Counted from the stretch's first letter, positions 1 through 13,172 are shown. The stretch is DNA of 64,000 nt from Ecdyonurus torrentis (GCA_949318235.1 OX439131.1:24685903-24749902), one strand, 5' to 3'. Notes: generated by a model not told the origin, from the sequence alone. Made by a program: numbers and translations.

Positions 1-61
1 ACTATACTGTACTGTTGAAAATTTCATTTTGTAATATTAGCACACGCATGCAAATCTTTCC

Positions 62-215
62 TTACGTTGAGGAAGACTACAAAAATTAATTAAAAAACCT
101 TAATGAACTCAAAAATTAAAAATTCACATATATGTATCGATTCAGGACATTGTAATCTTTTAGAATATGAAATAAAATTACCCCCTAATTTTTTTCGTCT
201 TCCCTGTTTATTAAT
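62..215. repeat. Foldback family N, partial copy at window start
   Basis: TGAACTCAAAAATTAAAAAT, ATCGATTCAGGACATTGTA and AAATAAAATTACCCCCTAA are collinear with the copy at 48.55-48.69 kb. Confidence 0.55.
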
Positions 216-261
216 GTTAATATAATATGTGTGTTTGTGTGTGTATATAATTATATATATA

Positions 262-264
<3 letters not shown>

Positions 265-346
<82 letters not shown>
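265..346. repeat. (TA)n microsatellite
   Basis: About 40 TA units near the window start. Confidence 0.9.
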
Positions 347-353
<7 letters not shown>

Positions 354-1978
354 TTGCAGAAAATAAGAAAATATTTCTATTATATATTACACAACAGACA
401 ACAAGAAACTACAGTAAACAATGTGTGATTTAATAATAGATATGAAAGAAATGAGGTGGATTTGTGAACCTTCCCTAGGGATACCTCTAACTTGGCGTAG
501 GCAACGTGTGGAGAACACAAGAGCCCAAAGCGCTTTCAGTGCATATAATTTATATTACCGGCCTCTGAAAAAGTGGCCTTATACTCAGTACTCACTGAGA
601 AACGAACTCGTGATATTTAACACGTCAAACTAGCACGCATACCAATGTGCTTCGGCTTGATCATTTTTGTATTCAATGCAAATAATAAACTTACTTAACT
701 TCCTAAAGATTTACATATTGTATGTGTATGTTAATACACGTTGCACCAGTAAATGCATACTTTTTTTTCTTGTGATCTTACATGTATTGAGGTCAAAAAA
801 CATAAAGAGACAGAGACTATTAACATTAAGAAAGAAGAAAAAGACGAATAAGAAAAAAAGTTAATCATATAATATGTCTTATGTTTTTTGTTTTTTTTTT
901 TTTTGTTTTTTTTTTTACTGCAAATTTTATAAGCATCCACGTTTGTGCATTTCTGCAATATATGCACTTAAATATGGCAATGTGATATAAAAAAAACTTA
1001 CTATATGTCCATAAAATGCCCCCCCCCCCCCCCCTGTATATCAAATATCGCAAATTAACAGTAATTAAAAGTTATTACTATATCTTGTTATTGTTATTTT
1101 TCAATTCAAAATTCAATTATGCATATATGACCCTACAATAATAATAAATATTAATAATAAAAAAGAGCATGTCATCTTGCGGCGGAAAAGTTCCTATGTA
1201 TAAATACAAAAATTAAGATCAATTATTGTATATTAGAGTGGTCAATTTCTGTTCGAAACCGATCCAAATTATTGGGCTCATGCTCATTCATATTCTTTTA
1301 TAGATATACTGTACAACAACTGAAAATCATGTTTGGAACATCATAAATTTGATCCCAGCGTTTGATTCTTCTACCATTTCACTACTCATTCAGTCGATCC
1401 ATTCATATACAATAAAATTGTATTATGTATTTGTGTCTGTATAAAATATATATTATATATAATTACTACGCAGAAACACACATTAAGTCACGATGCGAGG
1501 AACAAAATAAAGAAGCCGGTTTACGTAAATTATCTGTCAAGTAAAAAATAATTAATAATAATAAATAAAAACTATAATCTTTCTTTACAGTAAAAATATA
1601 TTTAGATAGATTCACATTTCAGATTTGATATTGTATTATTGGATTATAATTATATTAATTGATGCATCAAATAATTTCTTGAAACGATCTTCATTTCATT
1701 TCATATTAATCATATTATTATATATAATATATGTATAATATATATTATATATACAGTATATATATATATATATATATAATATAAACTTTTTTATAGTCTT
1801 GAAATGTGCTGATCATGAATAAATCATAAATCGCATTAAAGCATAATTTTTTAAATTATTTATTACGACAATTTTGTAAAGAGTTTAAAATTGACGACCA
1901 TGGCACACCCTAGTCATGTAGAGATAAAACAAACTCTGAAATACATAACATCATCCAGTCACCGAGGTCAGTTGTATA

Positions 1979-2085
1979 CACTCCTCCCGAATAAATCTGA
2001 CCGCAGCGTGTTCATATTTCCATATGATAAATTAAATATATGGGGAACTTAAACGTAACAGGTCAGATTTATTCGGGACGTGTTG
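1979..2085. mobile_element. TA-type MITE family B, copy 1
   Basis: Left CACTCCTCCCGAATAAATCT, right AGATTTATTCGGGACGTG; the interior GACCGCAGCGT...AACGTAACAGGTC matches the copies at 55.2 and 62.1 kb. TA is present on the left; the right end has decayed. Confidence 0.75.
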
Positions 2086-2097
2086 GATGATATGTCA

Positions 2098-3255
2098 AGA
2101 GACCGGATTTAAAGTTTTCCAACATTTTTTTTTCTGTCATATTTAGGTCACTTTGAATGAAAAATGAGTGCGAATTGCGCAATTTTAAGTCGTTTAATCC
2201 CCATTTATTTTCAACATTTTGCAATATTTTTAACATTTTTAATGTTTTTTCAACATTTTTCAACATTTTTGCATAATATTAAATGCATCAAAAAAAAAAA
2301 AAAAAAAAAGAAGAAGAAGAAGAAGAAGAAGAAGAAGAAGAAGAAGAAGAACGAACGAACGAAAGAAACGAAAACTTCAAAATTTTAGGGTGAAATTTTA
2401 AATTACTACATACATAACTTAGCTTAACATTGGAATAAGTTGGTGCCATTAAATTTTTTTTTTGTGCTTTGAAAAAAAAAAAAAAAAAAAAAAAAACTAA
2501 AATCATATAAGTACTTTTTTTTCACCATAACCGTATAGGACAACGCATGACAAAGCTAACAAACGACAATTTTAATTGTTTTATTAATGAAATCGTAGAA
2601 TAATATTAATACAAAATATAAGGGGGGGGGGGGGGTAAGAGCATTAAATATTTTGAATTACGAAATTTTGAGATTTTAAGCCAATTATTTTATTCGTTTT
2701 TTTTTTTTTTTTTTTTTTGATGTTGCATATGTTATAATGTTAACTCAAAATTAAAAAAAAATAATTTTAAACTCATAATACCCTATGGCAATTAAAAAAA
2801 ACTCCAATCTGACAACTACGATGAGCTCTGAAAATATTCAGTAGTATTTTGGGTAGTTGTTCTTGTTATACATTAAAAAACAACGAAAATCTTGGGGATA
2901 AAAATTTGAATTTGAGAGATATGGACTTTTTATCTAAACGTTGAAAAATATTGTAAACTGAAAATTTTAGTAGATATAGAAAAATATCTTAAAACCTGGA
3001 TTTCTACAAGTCAATTTATTATTATTTAATGTATTTTTAACATTTATTTTTTATGAAATTTTAGCAACCATAAAAAAAATCAATCATTGTAATCAGTGTA
3101 ATCATTGCGGAAGCATAAATAAACAATTTTTGTGCTATTTTATAATTTTCAACATTGAAAATATTTTTCAACATTTTGCCAACATTTTTGGCTCAAAAAA
3201 TCACCTTTTTTTTGTGACCTTTTTGTCAAAAAAATCAACATTAAATCCGGTCTCT
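2098..3255. repeat. 1.16-kb foldback element
   Basis: AGAGACCGGATTTAA (2098-2112) is mirrored exactly by TTAAATCCGGTCTCT (3241-3255). The subterminal regions are also mirrored (AACATTTTTTTTTCTG; GGTCAC). The interior has CAACATTTTT repeats, an (AAG)n tract at 2310-2349 and G14. No coding potential. Confidence 0.7.
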
Positions 3256-3814
3256 ATATGTGCGAGGGTGTGTGTGTGTTCACACATATACATAAAACTT
3301 TATTATATAGATGAATAAATCAATAATTGTACTATATTGTACATTTTTATCATTATTTTCATTCAAAAATAGAATACGACTATATATCGGTCACTATATA
3401 AAATACTGTTCTTTAACTTCTTATTCTCTTGCATTTTTCGCTATTTATAGTATAAAATTTATAACGTCACTATCAATAACCATGATCAGAAAAGATCACG
3501 CCACCCAGAAGAGATCATGAGTTGTCGAGAGCACGCTGTTCTGTTTATAAACACATAGCATTGTTAAAAAAAAAAAAAAAAAGCAATAAAGTGCATGGCG
3601 CGTGGCAATATGCATGCAATATGTAACTTTGGCGCCACTTCTATTTAACAATTAAAAACGGACTTTAATCACTATCACGCCACAAATCAATATTATATGC
3701 ACACGTGCACTTGATTTTCTATTTTTTAATTGACCCACAAGTTCTGTATAAGTATAAAGTGAATAATAAATTCCTCTAAAATCTGAAGTAGTCTCTGCCA
3801 CTATATATGGTTAA

Positions 3815-3881
3815 GTTAATATATAGCCCACAGATGTAAAGATATTGCCAATATCTTTACATCTGTGGGCTATATATTAAC
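3815..3881. repeat. 67-bp perfect palindrome
   Basis: Arms 3815-3847 and 3849-3881 are exact reverse complements (33 bp each) around one C. ATATTGCCA occurs at the centre (3842-3850) and again just outside the right arm (3882-3890). Confidence 0.9.
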
Positions 3882-3902
3882 ATATTGCCATGTACTGTAC
3901 AC

Positions 3903-4019
3903 ACGATTGTGATAATATATTTTACCATTCGAATTCAGCTCGTGTTTTTCTCATAAGAACGATAAATTGGAAATTTAGCGTCAGTTTTTGAATGGTTATA
4001 ATTATATTATCACAATCGT
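3903..4019. repeat. Short inverted repeat
   Basis: CGATTGTGATAATATA near 3904-3919 is mirrored by TATTATCACAATCG ending at 4018, about 85 bp apart. Next to the 67-bp palindrome. Confidence 0.6.
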
Positions 4020-4371
4020 ATTTTACTTCCTTGATATATATTGCTATTTTAATATTAAGTAATGTACATATTAAGTATGATGTAAGAGTTACAATGATTT
4101 GAACACACTTATGTATTCTACTGTCAAAAGCACTCAATGTATGGCTTCTTTTCTTTGTCCCACTAATCCGCGGCTGACGCAATTTTCAGACAACACACAC
4201 AAATGCAGAAGCCTATTAAGTTTCTGCAAACTCAATTCAATTATGACGACTGATAGTGTTATAAAAATGAATACCATATATAGTAATTTAAAAAGCAGCA
4301 ACAAATAATAATAATAATGACAGTTGTGACTAGTCAGAGAGATGTCAATATATTATATAAATATATGGAGG

Positions 4372-4414
<43 letters not shown>

Positions 4415-4569
4415 GCTGGGCTAAGTAAGGAAGGAAAAGAGACCTATAACTTCAACAATTTAATAAAGCATTAAACCAAAAATATTGTGAATCATTTACT
4501 GACGTGGTATCAGAAAACAAAAACAAAAAAACTTACTTTTCAGAACTACTACAAATACAAAGTTGTACA

Positions 4570-4688
4570 CAGCTCTGGCCAAAAGTTCCCGAACGATTTG
4601 CATAGGCAACCCGCAACCACATATGTTATCTTTATGAGAAAACGCAGCGGCGGCCGCTGCCCCGTTCGGGAACTTTTGGCCAGAGCTT
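4570..4688 (+). mobile_element. Tc1-type MITE family A, copy 1
   Basis: Ends are CAGCTCTGGCCAAAAGTTCC and the inverse GGAACTTTTGGCCAGAGCT. The interior holds TTGCATAGGCAACCCGCAA and a GC-rich palindromic core CAGCGGCGGCCGCTG. Two more copies are at 22.9 and 55.3 kb in opposite orientation. Confidence 0.85.
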
Positions 4689-6144
4689 GAACCAATAGTG
4701 GAATAATTTCTACAAAAATATTTTATGAGCTAACAAACTATTTCCTAATATTATATATAATTTTAAATAAATAACATATAATTGGGGGGGGGGGGGGGGG
4801 GGAGGAGGAAGAAAAAAGTATAACTTTTTTTTTATATCCATCACAGCTAGAAGGGTATATTTTTTGTAATATGGAATTTATGGATAAATTATTCCAAAAG
4901 TTTCACTTTGATATTATAATTTTTAGCTTCCAAGAATATACAAGACCAGTGTTTGACAATTACAATAATGGTGCTATTAGCATAATAATGGTGCTATAGA
5001 TGCCTCATGTTCAATATTATAATATACAACACTACATATAATGTCACGAAACTTTGTATCTATAGTAGAACTTATTACTCCATATCTGTCAAAAATTAAT
5101 GATGCCTTTATTTAAAAAAAAACAATCGGGTATAAAATATATTTTGTCGGCACGGAATACTTTTGTCTTAACTGTAATTTTGTTTACATGAAATTAAGCC
5201 CTAGTGTATACCGGTTACATGGGACAAAGGTCAAAATTCCTTTTTTTTTTTTTTTTTTTTTTTTTTTCCAAATACGACAAAAGTATTTCAAGCTGATGAT
5301 TCATTTCATATATATACTGTAACACCATATTGTTCTATTTGCAGTAAAGGTAAGAGAACTAAACTATTTTAATTGCAAAATAGCCATTGCTGAGGTTCAT
5401 AAAAAAATAAATGACGTTTCAAGGAATTTTTGGAAAATAAAATAATGTTAAAATTTAATATTATATTTTATGAACATTAAAACATACTGAGTTGATTTAC
5501 ATCAATTATTTGACGAGAGAGAAATTTTTCAATAATAATAGATAAAATGACAAATGAAAGGGGAAGGGGGGGGGGGGGGTGCAAGTCTCTGGGAAGAGTA
5601 AATGCACCACTATATGAACAAGCTCACTTTTGACAATAGTTGTGTTACAAAACTGGCTTATCAGCACTAACCTTAAAGTGACTGGCCTCAAAAAATTAAA
5701 GAAAAAACATAAAATTCATGAGATGGGGCCATCATTTATAAGTATGTCCATCAACCCTTTTATACCCACACACACTGGGGTTAAAAAAACTTTAAAGTAG
5801 ACATCTTTTGGAAATTTATGAGATCATGAATTCTGGGCCTACAATAGAAATTGTAGCACAGATTGCCTCTTTTATAAGTTTCTCCCCAGTTTGTAAGAGT
5901 ACTGAAGGGGAAAATGTGTACATATAATAGTCCTATCTTGTAATTTATCATTGAAAGAATTTTTTTATTGATTTATTTTTGTTATTTATTTAGGCTATTT
6001 GTTATTTATTTAGGCTATTTATTATTTATTACATTTTTTTTTTTTTTTTTTTTTTTTGAGGTTAGTACATCTTGTTAATACCATTTTATTGTAAAGTTTG
6101 AACTTAATATATAATATATGAAAAAACCATCGTGGTTAATGATA

Positions 6145-6257
6145 CTAATATAAAAGGATAGAAAATAGTTTGAGAGAATTAGAGCACTATGTATTGAAAA
6201 TTATTGAAAACATAGTGCTCTAATGCTCTCAAACTATTTTCTATCCTTTTATATTAG
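6145..6257. mobile_element. 113-bp TA-flanked hairpin MITE
   Basis: Ends CTAATATAAAAGGATAGAAA and the exact inverse, with TA on both sides (6143-6144, 6258-6259). The arms run almost to the centre (AGAGCACTATG / CATAGTGCTCT). Confidence 0.8.
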
Positions 6258-6519
6258 TAAGTTTAACTTAATGTAATCAAAGTGGATGCTAAAGTAACCA
6301 GAAGAATTTGTCCAATTTTTCAGACAAATTTTAATTAACCATGCCCCCACTTCCAATAAATAATTAAATAAATAAACCACTCCAAAAGTAAACCACTTAA
6401 CCGATTTTACTTTACTTTCATTTTCAAATCCAAGTGTTTAATTTAGTATTTATAAAAAGTGTTCCTAACTTTAAATCTTCTGGCTTTTACTTGCAATAAC
6501 ATTTCACAAAAACTTAAAT

Positions 6520-6925
6520 GGCTTTATTAATAGTCATCATAACCTCCCTAAAACGCGATCTCAAAATTTTAATTAATAACACACTGAGAGCAATAGCTGT
6601 TTAGTGACTTTGAACCTACGTCACAGCTACAACTTGCTCTCACGCTAGCTTGGCGTCAGCTGGAGTTACTCTTATCTTTGTATAAATTATTTTAGTACAT
6701 ATCTGTAGCTGTAAAAACATTTTATTTACGTAAATATTACGTCACGTAGCTAGAGCAAAAATTAGAGTAAGTCACGCTTGCGTCAAACTAGCGTGAGAGC
6801 AAGTTGTAGCTGTAAAGTAGGTTCTAAGTTGCTAAATGGCTTTTGCTCTCAGCACGTTATTAATTAAAATTTTGAGACCGCGTTTTTGGAAGGTTTAATA
6901 ACATGATGATCACTAATAAAAAAGC
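6520..6925. repeat. About 405-bp foldback element
   Basis: Left GCTTTATTAATAGTCATCAT...AAAACGCGATCTCAAAATTT is mirrored by the right arm ATTTTGAGACCGCGTTTT...ATGATGATCACTAATAAA. Inner arms CTTGCTCTCACGCTAG / CTAGCGTGAGAGCAAG. Confidence 0.8.
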
Positions 6926-7299
6926 AATGGTTGACTACCTCTTTAATAAACACCCTTTATAAATAAGAATTACATATAAATAGAAAATCTAATTTACTAA
7001 AAATAAGCAACAAAACTTAATTGATGTAAATGTTTGTGTAAACTTTGCCATCAATATCTTCACCTAGCTACAGACTGCAATGTAGTAAAATGTCAGTTTT
7101 GTTTCCCTATTCTTTCCTATGATAATTTACGTAAATACATTATTAAAAATAACATACAATTTTATGCATAAATAATACCATTTCATTAAAAGGCAAACAT
7201 AATAATATTATCAACATTATGCTTAATTTAAATTAAATAAATTATAATATAATTATATTATATAATTGTAGTGTTTTCAGATTCTAATCATGTGCTTAT

Positions 7300-10200
7300 T
7301 TAATCAAGAACCTTCTTGGGTTTAGCAGCAAATTCAGTGTCCGTCACAAGCTGGTCCCACTGGACAAATGACGAGGATAATGTTGTAACCTGATCAAGAG
7401 TTAAAGAAGTTTGGATTTATTCCTGTGGAAATACTCACCCTGTAAAATTGAAACAAAGCTTCAAATTTGAGAAAAATAAAAATATTACTAATCAGTATTC
7501 AATTTAAGGCAAAACAACAACAACAACAAAACAAATGTGGTTTGAAATATAAATGTTAAAAATAAAAAATAAATACATTTAAATAAAATATGGGATGATT
7601 TGAGCACGTTGAATTGAAAATTAATGAAACGCGTATATTCTCTAATTTATAGATTTTTGGGAGATGCAATCAAATTTCTAGCGTAGATTGCTAGATAGCA
7701 CTTTAAAATTATTATTAATAAAAATTGATAGGATAGGGTTACTGTGTCAATAAACCTGATGTATACATACCTAGCATCTTCACGTCTTTACACCAAAGGC
7801 TGTGTGTTTAGTCATATCTACCCAGAATATTCTAAATTAATTAAATTTATCTAGAGTAACCAGAATACAGGTCTCTGGACTCATCAGCAGCACTACATAG
7901 CCAATGAGCATGTCCACCTACGGTACATAATATATATTATTATCTGTGTTCTAGAGAACTGTATTCAATTTATTCTAGGTTAATGTAATTAATTTAGAAT
8001 ATTCTGAGCAGATAGGACAAAACGTACATACAGCCAGGCTCGGACTGGCCATAAGAGCAAGTCCGCAATTGCGGACGTGGCCCCCCCCTGTTTAGAGGCC
8101 CCTAAGGCCCAAAAAGGGGCGTAACTAGGGTGTTACGCCCCCTTTGTGGCCCCTAAAGTTGATGTTACACCCCTTTTGCGGACTAGGCCCCTTGATTGCC
8201 AGTCCGACCCTGCATACAGCCTTTGGTGTAAAGAAGTGAAGATGCTAGGTATGTACACATCATGTTTATTGACACTGTAACCCAATCCTTTCAATGTCTA
8301 TTAATAACATTTTTAAAATATTATCAAGCAATCTATACTGATTCCATCTTCCAACACTATAAATTAGACTAATTAGAGAGTCTTCATGTTTTATTAATTT
8401 TCAATTCAACATGCTTTAATTGTTCTACTAGTTTCTTTCAATGCATTTATTTTTAAAATTTTTAACATTTACTGAATAGTTTTATAAATAACAATTTAGT
8501 TTTTCTGTACAAAATCTGACAATTGTATACATACTGTATTTTCATATTGTGTTTTTGCCATATGTGCTACAACTTTTACCATAGTCAAGACAAAGCCTTA
8601 TCTTATGGGTGTAGGGATTGATAAAGGAACAAATGTTTTGAGGCTGTATAAATTTGTAGACAAGCATGATTCAAGCTTTTACACTCTAGCGCTGCGATTG
8701 GCAGCTAAAACTACTACTACTAATACTGCTTCACTAAATTTGAGGTCTTGTAATCACCTGAGTGCAAGAATTTTGAGTGATTATCTCTTTTAACATCATA
8801 CATTATATCGTTTGTGACCTTTAGTCAGCATTATCATAATAGTTCAAATAGCCACAAAACGTATCACGAATTTCCTCCTAGAGAGATATATTTAACTCGT
8901 GCTTAAAAAATGAGCCGAGAGTCAGAAGACAAGTAAGAGACATTGATCCACTTCTGCTTTGACGTACTGCACATGCTTAGCAAGTAGAAACGGAAGCGGA
9001 TGTGAGCGAAATTACTTAAAGTCGGCCTCAAAACAGTTGTTCCTTTACTAGTCAATACAATCAAAACTGACAGTTCCACAAACTTCCTACTTTGACATGG
9101 AAATCTAATAAATGCTGATGGACTACACTACTCTAATATTTACTTACTAAATATCCTAAATATCTTAAAAGGTACGCACAAAGTGATTGATATGTAAGGA
9201 GACGTAATGTTCTTGTATATTTGTAAACATGTTCTTATGTTGTTTTGCATGTACATTTTGTTTATCCATCAATGAACGTCAAATTTACTTGCCATGTAAA
9301 AGATAGGTACACATACATTATCAAATACAAAAGTACTGTAACAAAGTGCAATTGAAAAGGATACAATATCATTGTATTGCTTCAAAAGCTGGTGAACTTG
9401 CACAGTCTGAGCATCAACTTTTCCTTTGGTATCCAAATAAACATGGGTCAATTTCTCAAGCTTGCTTGAAAGATCTGGCACATCTAAATGAACAATAAAA
9501 TTGCATGGTTATATGGTATTGAAGTGATCTAACTAAAAGTGTGAAGGCATTTTTTACAACAAAATAATAATAAATTAAATTTTGATTTTTTTTTTTGTTT
9601 TTTTAATTCTACTTCTAAAGTTCCCCATGTTAATTATTTTATTTTCTCCCTCATCTAGTCACCCGTCCTGAAATTTTATCCTTAACTTGTAATAACATGA
9701 CATCATATGAGGATTTTTTTTTTTTAATTTTTATTTTTTTATTTTTTATTTTTTTTTTTTTTATTTTAGAGATTTGAGAGTCCCAATTAAATGCATGCGC
9801 AGTTGTCACCAAGACATGACAACTGCATCAATTTAAATTTTTTCTAATCTTTGCAAAAAAAAAAAGAAAAAAAAAAAAAAAAGAAAAAAAAAAAAAAGAA
9901 AAAAAAAAAAAAAAAAAAAAAAAAACTTAGTACAGTAATAATAATGACATAGTAACATACAATAGGAAGTAACACCCTAAAGTAATTAAAACAAAATGGC
10001 TCACTTCTTATATGTTCACTGTTTAGAGATGCTTCAGCTTTGCTCAACATTTCTAAGTTTGCAAGATTTTTGCTAATCTCAGGTTCTGCACAGCGGACAA
10101 GCTCCAGTTTTGCAGCTGATGTCAGTCCTACTCGGTCTCCATATGTTGGATCAAGAAATTCTTCCAATTCATCCACTAATGACAAAGTGAGGAATTACTA

Positions 10201-11921
10201 TTTGAAAGTCAAGTCAATTATTCATAACTTACATCTTTTCATGATGGCATTAATGCTATCCCGTTTTGATAATGCTGTCGCAACTTGGGTGTTTATTTCC
10301 ACTAATGAATCTGAAAGCTACAGTAGACAAGCTTTTAATTAGTTGTATAATATGATATGTCATTCATTCAATGGTATTTATAAATGGGCCAAATTTTATC
10401 ATGCAAATTGTTGCAAAAAATTGGAATACAGCATGTAAAAACAAAAAAAGAATCTTTGCATTTTATCAACATGATCGTCAAGCTCTGTATTATGTGTATG
10501 TATATGTATGTATATATGTAGCAATAGTTAAGCCTTCTCTGTGGTGGTAAAAATGCATAATGCATGCATAAATGTATAATTTATTTCACAAGTATGAAAC
10601 ATATAATGTTCAAAGTTATCATCTTTTTCAAATTAGACTTACAATGATGAGAACTTAAGGTATTTTCACATTATATATTCTGATTGTTGTTTTTTTGCAT
10701 TACGGTCACGTGGTCAAGTACGTACATACATACATTTTACACACCTATGCACAAGGTCCATATATAAGAGGTTAGATGCTCCGGGAAAAGTTTTGGCCAA
10801 GGTCGTGCAGCTTAAAGGAATTCACCAAAGACGTCATATCACCGGGTGTATTTTTATTCACCTTATCAGTGACGTAACTGATGAACGCTGGTGAACGGCA
10901 TCGTATTGGCTTAGAATCAAGTACATCCATCACAAAATAAAATCAGCTACGCGAGTTTTGTGCTGCGCTCAACCTCTTTATTATATGGACCTTGACATAT
11001 GCATACCCTTTTTAGAAAGAGGATTCATATCAATTTCAACAAGTCAACTTTATGTTTTAAGCAAGCGTATGTATATGCATTAGAAAATTTTGGCTGTCGT
11101 TTTAGTTAAAGTAATATATATATAGTAATAGTGTTTCAGTCTGAATTCTAAACTTGCAGAATGAACAAATCTAAAACAACTCTTATCCACGAAAAATACA
11201 ATGTCAGTAAAATCAGATTCAGTGGGCGTGGGCGTTAGTGGCATTCATCATACTTTGAGTCGGGACTCGGGTGAGGGAGTATGATCAATGCGGATCAATG
11301 GCAATGAGGAAGTCTACACGAAGTTAACCCCTATGTTTGAATACGTCATTAGAAATAGAAAAAGTAGTAGATAAACTTAGCATAGGCAATTACCTGTAAA
11401 ATTGGCGTTTTATTTAATAAAAGAAGAAATAAAAAAGTTCAATTCCCAACCCTTTGCCGACTGTGACATTATTTGTTTACATCCGATTTTCAATTGTCTT
11501 CTGGATTTCAAACGACCCCATTGTTGAAAGGCGGCCGTTGGCCGTTAATTTTTTTGAATTTATAGCAGTTGCATGAAATCCAGAAAACAATTGAAAATCG
11601 GATGTAAACAAATGACGTCACAGTCGGCAAAGGGTTGGGAATTGAATTTTTTTATTTCTTCTTTTATTAAATAAAATGCCAATTTTGCAGGTAATTGCCT
11701 ATGCCAAGTTTATCTACTACTTTTTCTCTTTCTAATGACGTATTCAAACATAGGGGTTAACTTCGTGTAGACTTCCTCATTGTTACATGCAAGATACAAA
11801 ATGCACCAAAATAAAATAACAATTATCTTACTGTTTTTGTGACATCTGAAGCTTTTTTATCGCCATATACTCTGTTTTCTAGAACAGAAATTCTATTTTT
11901 CAACACATCAAGCGGATCCAT
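7300..11921 (-). CDS. DCTN3: Dynactin subunit 3 (p24), five exons
   Basis: Small coiled-coil subunit of the dynactin complex, which links dynein to cargo and membranes. Exons read on the minus strand: 11921-11832, 10317-10233, 10175-10005, 9483-9365, 7389-7300. The phases agree throughout and give 184 aa plus TAA; the human protein is about 186 aa. Diagnostic stretches are LENRVYG near residue 15 (human LERWVYG), EEFLDPTYGDRV in exon 3 (human KYLDPEYIDRI), SEHIR before the exon 3/4 junction, and SFVQWDQL near the C-terminus (human QFVQWDELL). The start ATG is in MDPLDVLKNRISVLENRVYG and is preceded by a 15-base A run. Exon 2 has two candidate acceptors 7 nt apart (TAG then CAG); only the upstream TAG keeps the frame. 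Intron 4 (7390-9364) carries two large foldbacks and intron 1 carries two more. Identity is firm; the 5' UTR and polyA site are not defined. Confidence 0.93.
7595..8415. repeat. About 820-bp foldback in DCTN3 intron 4, interrupted by hAT MITE
   Basis: GTTGAATTGAAAATTAATG at the left is mirrored by ATTAATTTTCAATTCAAC at the right; inner arms TCTTTACACCAAAGGCTGT / ACAGCCTTTGGTGTAAAGA. The right half was split by the 178-bp hAT MITE plus its duplication. A partial relative starts near 17960 (GTTGAATTGAAAATTAAT). Confidence 0.8.
8035..8212. mobile_element. 178-bp hAT-type MITE with intact 8-bp duplication
   Basis: Left end CAGGCTCGGACTGGCC, right end the inverse of CAGGGTCGGACTGGCA. It is flanked by identical CATACAGC (8027-8034 and 8213-8220), the 8-bp target duplication of hAT elements. 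It is GC-rich compared with its surroundings and inserted inside the larger foldback at 7.6-8.4 kb. A terminal fragment of the same family (AGCCAGTCCGACCCTG) lies at 59329-59344. Confidence 0.88.
8617..9052. repeat. Foldback element in DCTN3 intron 4
   Basis: ATAAAGGAACAAATGTTTTG (from 8620) is mirrored by CAAAACAGTTGTTCCTTTA (to 9048). An inner hairpin GATCCACTTCTGCTTT / AAACGGAAGCGGATGTG lies at 8945-9003. Confidence 0.65.
10752..10994. repeat. 243-bp terminal-inverted-repeat element in DCTN3 intron 1
   Basis: CAAGGTCCATATATAAGAGG at the left and CCTCTTTATTATATGGACC at the right, with TTG to close. No clear target duplication. Confidence 0.7.
11304..11783. repeat. 480-bp long-armed foldback in DCTN3 intron 1
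   Basis: Arms of about 205 bp (11304-11509 and 11575-11783) are nearly identical when inverted, for example GAGGAAGTCTACACGAAGTT / AACTTCGTGTAGACTTCCTC. The spacer is about 65 bp and contains CGGCCGTTGGCCG. It lies about 50 nt from the exon 1 donor. Confidence 0.85.
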
Positions 11922-13134
11922 TTTTTTTTTTTTTTAGTTCAGCTGGAGTTGAAAAATGAAGTATGAAAATAAAAAAGAGCGGCAAAAAGTTTTAAACATT
12001 ATTATTTGGTAAGTGTGTTTTAAAGTTTCTGACCATTGACCATCACCATTGTATGTATCATGTTTTTGACAAATAGTCATATCCTGCACTATTAATTAAT
12101 TGCACACTTTTTAACCTTAGGCCTTTCGTACTTGTTGTATTCCACGGGAACACTATCGTAATCGTAACTACAATTATGTAAGTTTTATTTTTTTTTTTTT
12201 AGATATGCCCGGCCACTTATAACATTTTGCGTTATAGTTATTATTATACTTTCTTGATAACGCACTAACATAAGGATAGTTGGAAGAAATGCACAGAAAC
12301 ATTGGTCATCCCAGGGTTATCCCGAGTCATCCAAACAGAACAGCATCCAGATCCTTGATCCATCATCCCTTATAATATTTAATAATATATATAATTATAT
12401 TTTTATCATGTGTATTTAAATATTTTTCATGTTGTAATCAGTATTAAAAACTTGGTCATCTAGGTCACAGAATGTTATAGGGATAAGTAAAGTCCCTAGA
12501 AAGAAATCCCCCCCCCCCTTCCGTTCAGAAGAATTCAGAGTTTGGTAAAAGAATTGGATGTTTGGGTGTATATACATTTTATATTTCGTTATACTTAAAC
12601 TGGCACATTGAAGTGTAGTAATTTGGGAGAAAATGTTATAAATGTATTACAGTTATACTATTCGGATTACATAAAGCTGGCATTCCCTAAAATTAAGATA
12701 AAATATTCCATCGGGTAAAACATTCATTTGGTAAGCAAGCTATAGGTAACAGGTTTTGTGTTAAAAATAAAAAAGAATTTCCTTAACAACCCATGGCATT
12801 TTATTAATAATGTAATTATACAATAACTCCTAAAATTATCACTACAATCTTTGGAAAGAAAGCGTTCATGAATTATTAGTATTTTTAAATATAATTATTT
12901 TAATAACTTGTTGCAACTTTCTCACCAACAAACAATTCAGCATTTTATTTATAAAGATTTTGCTGTAAAAAGCAAATGTTAAACTTTTCTAACTATACAA
13001 ATATTTCTTTCTTTCTTCTCCTTTTTTTATTTTTATTTTTTAATTTGTAATAAATACATTATTATAGTGAACATTTCAGAATAATATAATAATAATAATC
13101 AATAATAATGTTAAGAATATAGTGTATAGTAATA

Positions 13135-13172
<38 letters not shown>

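Larger units (their letters stand above)
1..7299. other. Gene-free left flank rich in repeats
   Basis: No ORF here resembles a protein. Contents are a repeat shared with 48.5 kb (62-215), (TA)n, homopolymers (C16 at 1019-1034, G14 at 2622-2635, G19 at 4784-4802, G14 at 5566-5579), two TA-type MITEs, a 1.16-kb foldback, a 67-bp perfect palindrome and two further foldbacks, listed separately. The 70-codon ORF at 421-633 sits in a slightly GC-richer patch but is not recognised. Confidence 0.75.
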
